From Rotaria sordida (Eukaryota > Rotifera > Eurotatoria > Philodinida > Philodinidae), in contig CAJNOL010000276.1 in NCBI GenBank assembly GCA_905250125.1, positions 85,900 to 149,899 on the forward strand: 64,000 bases of DNA. The letters are read 5' to 3'. Below are positions 56,501 through 64,000 of the stretch, one piece after another; within the stretch, counting starts at the first letter, position 1, and each line of letters begins with the position of its first letter. The position numbers and the translations under genes are program-made. The notes beneath the pieces are model-generated. The model had not been told where the DNA came from. It ran no database searches and worked only from the letters and a program-made list of their open reading frames with translations.

Positions 56501-56544
56501 TGTGGGTGTGCATGATGACAAGATTGACACCCACACCCACACCC
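56491..56544. repeat. Telomere-like hairpin array 17
   Basis: GGATGTAGGTGTGGGTGTGC, loop ATGATGACAAGATTG, then ACACCCACACCCACACCCC. Confidence 0.8.
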
Positions 56545-56545
56545 C

Positions 56546-56975
56546 GATGTGATAAGGAATTCTAGCTTTACTGCACCAGAAAAACTTAGTAAGGACGTGA
56601 CACATGGAGAAGTTTATAGCATCTACAATGTTATTGAGTGACTTAATCTCTATTGGAGACAGTGATAATTGGAGTCATATAACATCGCTGCATGGAACTA
56701 TTATAAATCATCGATCTCAGTCTTCTACCTATACGTGGACTCTTTTGCTGTCAGACTATGTCTCGTAGGAAACGAAAACAGGCTGAAATATAAGATCTCA
56801 TTCCATATAATGCATTAATAAAATCATATTTGCTTTAGGTCGTTAATTGTTGATATTGTTTATTTCATTATTTGAAATAATTTACAACATATTGTATGTT
56901 AAAAGAGAAAAAAGAATCACTGAACTCTTTTTTAAACATATAGCAAGAACACAAGATGTAACAGTATGGGTAGCA
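56546..56975. other. Intergenic stretch, nothing recognised
   Basis: Downstream of the amidohydrolase-like gene; non-coding. Confidence 0.4.
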
Positions 56976-58073
56976 TTAATATTTGACAGTAGAACAGAAG
57001 AATAACAACAGTAATAGAAGGAAAATATTACAAAAATATGCATTTCTATTCAACAATGCTAACCCATGTGAATGTGGCAGTGTAATATTATCAGTTCGCA
57101 ATAAGTCATTTGCAAGCATAAAATCAACTAGAGCTTGAGCAAATCTTGTTGCATAAAATCGTCGATCGAAGTCATTTCTCATTACATAAGATAGCTCGGC
57201 TTGTATAGCATTGATACGTGAAATATAATTTTTTGTGATAAAACCACCACTATAAAAAGTCTTATTGCCAGGCTTTGGATTGTTCAATGAAGAATAAGCA
57301 ATACCGAGTTCTTTGGATTCCATAAAAGTACCAAATGCTTTTGAACCTCGAATACATTCGCTTCGATTTTGAGAGCAAGATGACTGAATAAGTAATTCGA
57401 TCGAAGTCGAAGATAATTCGTTACGATTGAGTTTAGCTCCGGTTAGTAGAATTCCAACCATTGTATAGCTGAATACAAGAAACGGGAAAATTAAATTATC
57501 AAATAAAATCAACCTACTTTCCTTGTGCATGTTGATGAACATCGAGAAGTAAACCTTGACCATGAAATTTTCTCTCAATTGTAGCAATGGCTTCTTCTAA
57601 ATAATCATGATAACTACGATACGATTTAATCGCTTCTGGATGATTGAAAGTTGCTTCATTCATTTCTCGATTAAAATCAATCTTCTTGCGATTCCATTTG
57701 GCGACAACAAGAAATGGTATAATAGCATAAGTTTGATTTAATTGATCAGCTACATCTTCGGCAAATCGATCATCCATGCAAAGTCTTGTACTGTAGTAAC
57801 TGAACAACGCAAACCATCAGAACATGGATCATCAAACTGAAATAAACATACAGTTGAATTTGCTCGTCGGCAACCACCTATCGTGCGATCTGGCACATCC
57901 TCCGGCATGTCAGTACCAGCATGAGGCGATGAAAGAATTATATTCGCGGTAGTATAATTAGACACAATGGATTTCGATGAATTTCGATATCTTTCAATGT
58001 AAAGATGAGAATTAATTGCAGCAGTTAAAAGAAAAAAAGCAAAATAGACGATAGCGTGTATGAGAATCAACAT
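56976..58073 (-). pseudogene. N-formylglutamate amidohydrolase-like gene, one frameshift
   Basis: Exon 58073-57518, a 49-bp intron (GT...CAG), and exon 57468-56976. The ATG begins a signal peptide (MLILIHAIVYFAFFLLTAAI). The metal-site region reads IILSSPHAGTDMPEDVPDRT, followed by FQFDDPCSDGLRC, then MDDRFAEDVADQLNQTY, KWNRKKIDFNREMNEATFNH, HGQGLLLDVHQHAQG, MVGILLTGAKLNR and ELSYVMRNDFDRRFYA. These are the conserved His/Asp/Arg blocks of the N-formylglutamate amidohydrolase family. The end is a strongly hydrophobic tail (NIFLLLLLLFFCSTV), fitting a GPI signal or membrane anchor. Between VTTVQDF and MDDRF, at about 57775-57790, the frame changes by one base with no room for an intron. That is either a disabling mutation or a sequencing error. 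The reaction in an animal extracellular setting is unknown. Confidence 0.75.
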
Positions 58074-59742
58074 TGTGCTGTTGCTCGGTGCAAACAATCG
58101 AAAAACTGGAGTAGTCTAATACTAGTTGTTGATTCTTCTACGTTGTCGTTCTCTTTCTTTCTTTTGCTTATTCCTTTGAATGATGACGTGCTTAAAATGG
58201 TTATTAGTATGAGAGGTTCTGTCATTTGATTCTTTTTTTCTGCTCTTTTCAACTCAAGAAAACGGATATTCCCAAACAAGACAATAAGAAAAGAATGATA
58301 TGCAATCGAGACTTGACAAATTACTCATATCATATTATCAAGCTTTTCATCACTGACATCTTTCAATACATTGTCTTAAATGATTGATTTAAACCGTAGA
58401 AATAACAAAAACAGACGATTTTGATAAGAAACGATAGAATTATGAAAATAATCGAACCAGCCCATCAGCAAACATTTTCACTATGTTGAATCGGATTACA
58501 ATTTTTTTCACAATTATTTCAGTATAATGGCAAAGTAAAATTTATTGAATTCTTTTTGAAAAGTTGCCGTAAATAGAACTCGAAACAGTAGTGAATTTTG
58601 TGTTCGATTTTCACTAGATAGAATCTTGAAATTCAGTTTCGATTCTGTTCTATCTTTGTTTTCTATTTATTCTGACTGACTTGTATCCGACGAAGAATTG
58701 ATGTTCAATTGTTTCTCCTTCAATAATTGTTATTTAAAACGAATTCATCTTCTTCTGTGAAGTAAAACCTGGAACTGCATTTCAATCATAATCGAGAGAA
58801 TAGAACGAACTTCTTAATTAGATATTTTGTATCGAAATCTTAAAACAATCATTAATCGAAAAAACGAAAATTCGCTTGTCCTTTCAGTCAAAAACTCGAA
58901 CAAACATGAATGATTGACACATGATATAAAGTAAGTTTTTTTTTTGTTTTATGCCATAATGTGCATCATGAAATTCTTTATTAGACGATTTATAATTCAT
59001 GAAAATTTTTACTCATTAACATATAGATCGATGTAAAGGATTATGACTTTGAATTTAGAAGTTTTAACAGATCTTTCTCTTAAAAAAATATCTCACCGTT
59101 CTTCAATCGTATGATGACTGAAATATGTTCTGAATACTATGTTGTTTGTCTTAATTGCCACTACGAGAGTCACATTTTTGTATTCTGATCGTTTCTGATT
59201 GAAACTAGACTGATATTAGTATGATAGATCTACTTCGTATCTTAATACACAAGCCGATACTTGTTATTTGAATGATATGAATCATTCAAAGAGACTGAAC
59301 AGTAGTTTCTTGATTTTCATACTTTCTCTATATCCTTTTTTCTAGGGAAAAAATGATTTAGTTACGAAAGATATACTTGAGTTTCTGCTTTGATTGGTGC
59401 ATTAAAAAGTTCGATAAGCAATCAATGAATTATGCGATGTTATTTTTTCGTCTAGCAAAATCATCAAAAAGTTCCGTATTCAATATGAAGCGGGATTAAA
59501 TTAATATGTTTTAGTAAGGATCTGATCGTGAACTTTCATTTTTACAACATTCACAGAGAATCATTTCAGTTGAAATTTATCAACAGGATCATATAAATTG
59601 TATATCTCTATTGATGAAAGAACCTGCAAGAATTCAGAGACTGAATATATGACAAGGAATCGTCTTGTATTCAGAACTAAAATTGAGTTGTCATTCATTT
59701 GATTTTGTTGTTTCTTCCTGCGATCTTAATGTTTTTTTTTTG
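58074..59742. other. Gene-poor stretch
   Basis: AT-rich, no coding or repeat feature supported. Confidence 0.45.
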
Positions 59743-60036
59743 TCACTTCTTTTCTTGCATTTTTTTTTGCTCTTGCCACGTGTGAGCTTTATCGATAGAA
59801 TTTGTTGTTAAAAATGCAACACGAAAGAAAAAGGAAAAAAAGGAGTAAAATATATTCATAGCGACAGCAACAAAAAAGAGTCCGACAACGACTTTTACAA
59901 ATAAAAAGTAACGTAATAAAACCGAATACTCTATATGGGTACAAGCTTCTGGGTTTAATTTTCCTTGTTGATTGTGCTGAGTACTAAACGTATGATGATG
60001 ATCGAATAGTAAAGAAGGAATCGATCTATCATGCAA
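59743..60036 (-). CDS. Hypothetical single-pass membrane protein
   Basis: A 97-codon frame from ATG. Residues 1-38 are polar and His-rich; residues 42-75 (LLRYFLFVKVVVGLFFVAVA and a Phe-rich continuation) form one long or two short membrane segments; the tail is Lys/Glu-rich. No family recognised, no introns seen. It may be part of a longer gene or chance. Confidence 0.3.
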   Translation of the reverse strand: MHDRSIPSLLFDHHHTFSTQHNQQGKLNPEACTHIEYSVLLRYFLFVKVVVGLFFVAVAMNIFYSFFSFFFRVAFLTTNSIDKAHTWQEQKKMQEKK

Positions 60037-61014
60037 AGATCAACGAATGATGTCGAAAAAAAAAGAAAAGTCGAAAGAGTAGTAGTTTATGAAGAGGATA
60101 AGCAATTGTTTCGCGACGGAGGTGCGGCATTTTGTTGCTTTGTTGATGAATAGCAGTCTATAGTTCTCGTGATTTGGACAAGAGTTTGTCGTCATCCTTG
60201 ATGATGTTCAGCAAGTTCAATGGACATTTTGTTTTTCAATCTAATTGACGATATTAGTACAAATTAAATTGTTGTTTTGCAAAATCTTTCGCTTAGTTGT
60301 GAGATGTTGCTGTGCACAACAAAGTTTATTTGATATTTGACATTTTCCGATGCCGTATATTGTGACAATGAGATCAATATTATTTCATACTGTTTCGTGA
60401 GTGAATTACGATTCGAGATAAATTCATTATCTGCTCAAGACACACCATCTATTAGTCGTAGGGACATAATTTTTTTGTCAATCATTTCGGAATAAATAAA
60501 TTTGAAGATCAATTGTTTAAATTTTTTGTGATCAAAAAACATTTTTTTCCGTTTATTTAGACATTATAACACACTGTATACCCGTCGATTACAGTCATCA
60601 ACACGTGATAAGCGGTACAAAAAATGCGTCATCTTATGAGAGAATACAAAATTTAAGTCTTTTGCCCTTTTAAAAGTAGCTCCTTGTCCATACATTGATC
60701 ATATACTTTAAAGTAATTATTTATATTCACTTTATAAAAAAAGCCAGAACAATTTACGAGTAAGAACCAATTTAATTATATTATTTTATTAATATTTTGT
60801 TCACATTTCTTTTATAGATTCTATGATCATTTCAGATGCAAAATCTCAAACAGAGAGACTTAGCAGAAAAAATTTGAATGTTAATAGAACTGAAGATGAT
60901 ATCTAATCATGTAACATAATAATGATAACTAATCAAAATAATTCCTTTTTATTTATCAATTAAAACCACATGAGTATTTCACAACCATTCTCATCAACAA
61001 CAATATACAGCTCT
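60037..61014. other. Intergenic stretch, nothing recognised
   Basis: No supported feature. Confidence 0.4.
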
Positions 61015-61357
61015 TCATTTAGTGACAATGCGTTTTCGTAGACGTTCGATGAATAGAGAGTGTTTCATATAAACCAAATCAATGTCATAATTACCTTGAT
61101 CATAACTACGTCGAAAGCAAAAGTCAAAGTCAATGACTTTCAATGTTGTCTCTACAATAATTTTGCAATTTGTGTTATCTGATGAATTACGCATATCATA
61201 TAAAACCACACATAAAGAGTTTACCAGCAGTCCAATCATCACTTGTAAAATTAAGACATTGATAATGAAGTATAATTTGAATAGATCGAATATTTGTTGC
61301 AATTAACTGAGTATTCAATGCATCAAGACTGTCTATAATAGTAGGATAAGTAATCAT
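61015..61357 (-). CDS. Two-exon gene, unrecognised 98-residue protein
   Basis: Exons 61357-61225 and 61178-61015 over a 46-bp GTAAAC...TTCATCAG intron give MITYPTIIDSLDALNTQLIA, TNIRSIQIILHYQCLNFTSD, DWTADNTNCKIIVETTLKVI, DFDFCFRRSYDQGNYDIDLV and a basic end. The composition is protein-like in both exons and the frame joins cleanly. An alternative upstream exon (MSDNISSSATLLFRVMSSNH, starting near 61470) could join through a 50-bp intron with a GTGATA donor. No family recognised. Confidence 0.5.
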
Positions 61358-61520
61358 CGGTAAATTGAGAGAAATTTATCTATCACATCGAAATAAATGA
61401 AGTTTAACTATGTGATTCGAAGACATTACACGAAAAAGAAGAGTAGCAGATGATGAAATATTGTCTGACATACTTAATGTAAAAAGACGGGAAGAACTAA
61501 TTGTATATTAGCCGAAGAAA

Positions 61521-61599
61521 AGGGTGTGAGTGTGAAGTTTGTATTCTTCAAACTCATACTCCCACACCCCACAATCACACTCACACATATACCCGCATG
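61521..61599. repeat. Telomere-like hairpin array 18
   Basis: AGGGTGTGAGTGTGAAGTTT, loop with GTATTCTTCAAAC, then CATACTCCCACACCCC and a second C-rich run ending in ATACCCGCATG. The stem is continuous through GAAGTTTG/CAAACTC. Confidence 0.78.
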
Positions 61600-61842
61600 G
61601 GTTTTCGTGCAAGTGCATTATTCATCGTAGTATACACAATGATGTAAAATCATAGTGTTTGATTAAGACTTTTAGTTTTTCGACAAGTGGAATATAGTCA
61701 ACCTCTAGTCAAAATCACCAGAAAATCGAGAGTACAATATATTTATTTTCAAAATAATAAAAAAAAGAAATCTACAGTTCTATCTATTGATTTTACTCAA
61801 GCATATGGAACTGATTACTTCAGAAAAAAAAACTCGTATGGA

Positions 61843-62208
61843 TTAGTAAAGGATTAATTGAGAAAGATGAATAAAAAATGAAGATATGTGCTGGATATTG
61901 AATGAATAAAATTTGAAATAAGTATTCTTAATGCAGGCCACCTTGTGTTTTTCCTGTGAGCATTCCATTTGTAAAAAAAAATGGGCTGATGAGCCTACTG
62001 ATGTTCCAAAATATTGGATAACAACTATTGGTGGTGTTTCAGTAACACGTATACCCGATCCACCCACTGTGTTCTCAACTTGTGCAATTGTCCATGAAAT
62101 TTTGAGTGTATTGTATTGAGTTAATGTTATTTGGGGAGGGTTCAGAGAAATAGCGCTGACCAAGAGCGTCCCAATGGCTACTACTAGCAGTATGAGAAAT
62201 AGTTTCAC
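61843..62208 (-). CDS. Small secreted protein, unrecognised
   Basis: An ATG-started 121-codon frame with a clear signal peptide (MKLFLILLVVAIGTLLVSAI), then SLNPPQITLTQYNTLKISWT, IAQVENTVGGSGIRVTETPP and IVVIQYFGTSVGSSAHFFLQ. The Thr/Val pattern of residues 20-75 suggests a beta-rich, perhaps fibronectin- or Ig-like fold. The C-terminal 35 residues are of different, hydrophobic character and may be intron read-through. No family recognised. Confidence 0.5.
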   Translation of the reverse strand: MKLFLILLVVAIGTLLVSAISLNPPQITLTQYNTLKISWTIAQVENTVGGSGIRVTETPPIVVIQYFGTSVGSSAHFFLQMECSQEKHKVACIKNTYFKFYSFNIQHISSFFIHLSQLILY

Positions 62209-62829
62209 TTCTTGATTCTTCTAGTTTCAAACGTTGCAAATGAATCTACTGAATGTAAAATGACATACACAATGTTTTCATTTTGTTTTTATAGTTATTT
62301 TGAAAAGGATAATATCATTATGTTATCTCAACCGTGACTTAATGTCACATGTCCTTTGGCTCATAACATAGAGGAAGTAGCCTGATAAATTATCATATGA
62401 CGATTCTTTTAATTAAGTCGTTATCGCACATTTTCATCTCATGTGATGTGCTGAATGAATGTATTGTAAAAGTCATTTCTATGACATTATATTATTCATA
62501 CCAATGTAATAGATTTCTTCAATATAGAACATTTCTTTTATGAAAGGATATTATTGTCATATGCTTTTAACCCTATGGGAACCGACTTTTTTTTTGAGAA
62601 GAGGTAAACGGCATCGTGGAAATTAGGTATAACTTAGAAATTATGAATTATATACTTGTGGCGCTAGCTCTTCTTTCTATAGAGTATGACAATGAACTCT
62701 CTGGTGGAAAAGGAAATAAAATACACAATGATTCCACTTCGAAATATCCAAAGCACTTGGGTCTTCAATTTCAGTTGTGAGGACATATATATATGTTCTT
62801 GGACCCCAAAGGATTAAATCCCTTAAAGT
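62209..62829. other. Intergenic stretch, nothing recognised
   Basis: No supported feature. Confidence 0.4.
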
Positions 62830-63060
62830 CAACTAAAAAAAGGATATTTTGTGATAGAACACCTTCAAACTCACAAACTCTAATGTATCGAAGAAAGCAT
62901 TTTGTCTTTTTCCGAATTAAGCAAAATAGAAACTAGAATTTAAACAAAATCCCTGTTAGGAATAAAAATAATGGTTTTGAATAATACTTCGACAAATTTG
63001 AGTCTACAAGAGGCTTCACAACTATCAAATGACATTTTGTTTTCTTTGCAAGTTCCATTG
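62830..63060. repeat. Diverged single copy of the 13-kb palindrome arm
   Basis: Aligns by eye with 12980-13200: AAAAAAAGGATATTTTGTGA against AAAAAAAGGAATCTTTTGTG, then CACAAACTCTAATGTATCGA against GCAAACTTTGATACATCGTA. The minus-strand translation keeps KFVEVLFKTIIFIPNRD and, after stops, LLNSEKDKML, matching the peptide of the palindrome arms. Confidence 0.65.
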
Positions 63061-63120
63061 AAAAATCTCGTCTGAGGCACAAAGCCCATTGCAAAATCAA
63101 AACCAATCTCATAGTCGGAG

Positions 63121-63220
63121 AGAGGGTGTGGGTATGTGGATGGGGTGTAAATGTGAGGTTTCAATGAAGCGAATTCCATACCATACTCACACGCCCGGAC
63201 TCACACGCGCACACTCTCAA
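63121..63220. repeat. Telomere-like hairpin array 19
   Basis: AGGGTGTGGGTATGTGGATG plus more units, loop with CAATGAAGCGAATTCC, then CATACTCACACGCCCGGACT and ACACGCGCACACTC. Confidence 0.75.
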
Positions 63221-64000
63221 TTCCACGCAATTTTCAGGTTTCAAATACATGCCATGCAGTCGATCCAGTTATTCAGTTTCTTAAGTAATATCGATGATGG
63301 ATACAATACTTTTCTTTTATGACTTCGAATAAAACGACTTGTTGTAATATCAAATAGCTAATGGCGTGCATCTTTGTAAAGGTAAATACTTGAACTTTAT
63401 CAGAATCAGATTTGTGCACAGGAAGCAACAAATGCTAAGGACAAACTTGGATAAAAACACTCTAAAGAATGAAATGAGTATCATAAACACAATTGCAGTG
63501 TCCTATACGTTTGGTAAAAACATAAATCCATATCATTGAAGCAAAGTCAAGTATCTTCAAATAGCTGTATACATGTATGCAGTTAATCAATAACGTTAAA
63601 CGGCAAAAATCCATAGTCGCTCCTATTTCATACATCTGACAGCTACGATCAACCATCAACTGCGTCGATTTTCAGTAGGAAAAAGTCTATACATCACTCC
63701 ATCACACTTTCAGATATTTTTCATCAAAATTCTTTCTCGATTCTATTTTGCGACTCTGTGCCCTTTGATTCGACGTCAAACAAATATGTACCTTTGTAAA
63801 ATAGGAAAAAATATTTCGTTCAGCACTATCTGAAACAGATGTGGGATCGATTCAGATTTTTTAAAATTTAAACATAGGACATCTTAGGACAGGATTTGAG
63901 TGTTTCATGACAGGATTCGCCTAAAGGTTAGACTAAGGATAGATCACGATAGATGTTGATATGCTCTATCGAATGTACACCTTTAGGATCCTACTTGAGT
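63221..64000. other. Window end, no gene supported
   Basis: From about 63880 to 64000 variants of AGGATT/AGGATC recur, similar to the 9.6-10.0 kb stretch. Confidence 0.4.

Noticed and set aside
11243..63220. CRISPR array interpretation of the dispersed repeats
   Set aside because: Eukaryotic gene structure, no regular spacers, no cas genes; repeats are scattered over 50 kb.

Overview
The window looks like nuclear DNA of a bdelloid rotifer, probably Rotaria-like. This is inferred from an AT-rich background, very small spliceosomal introns (most 46-68 bp), NHL-repeat gene pieces, intronless genes of bacterial or fungal type, and many copies of a TGTGGG-like motif, which from memory is the telomere repeat type of bdelloids. 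It is not prokaryotic: several genes are only readable after splicing GT...AG introns.

Layout. 0-7.2 kb: a 1.7 kb palindrome, hAT-type transposon debris, two foldback elements and a decayed YeeE/YedE-type sulfur transporter with introns. 7.2-16.2 kb: a TMEM272-like membrane protein (minus), a mariner-like foldback element, a 1 kb palindrome carrying a repeated peptide, a coiled tail-anchored protein (minus) and a complete three-exon LIM-domain gene (plus). 16.2-22.4 kb: no convincing genes, but a nested 2.4 kb palindrome and another foldback element. 22.4-26.7 kb: an intronless APC-family amino-acid permease (plus) and an eight-exon UNC-93-like transporter (minus). 29.8-36.4 kb: one uninterrupted reading frame for a giant NACHT NTPase (minus). 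38.8-41.6 kb: an EXS-domain (XPR1/SYG1-type) pseudogene and two NHL-gene fragments that run into telomere-like arrays. A 100-base N gap lies at 41726-41825. 44.8-48.6 kb: a 3'-truncated single-pass membrane protein gene (minus) and an intronless epoxide hydrolase (plus). 49.2-54.6 kb: a foldback element, a multi-exon gamma-glutamyltransferase gene with a 31-nt microexon (minus) and a tiny two-exon gene. 56.2-64 kb: a GGAATTCC-rich palindrome, an N-formylglutamate-amidohydrolase-like gene with one frameshift (minus), and small minus-strand genes for an unrecognised and a secreted protein.

The most unusual signal is a family of about 19 dispersed arrays of degenerate TGTGGG/TGTGGA units, starting at 11.2 kb. 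Most are hairpins with a G-rich arm followed by a C-rich arm, which is the geometry of a head-to-head telomere fusion. Some share an almost identical loop. Two NHL-gene fragments stop exactly at such arrays, and several others lie within a few hundred bases of intronless, foreign-looking or truncated genes. These may be scars of break healing, or a mobile hairpin family built from telomere-like sequence. The window also holds at least nine longer inverted-repeat elements. The genes do not form one pathway; the region reads as dynamic, possibly subtelomeric, DNA with a mixture of native, foreign-type and decaying genes.
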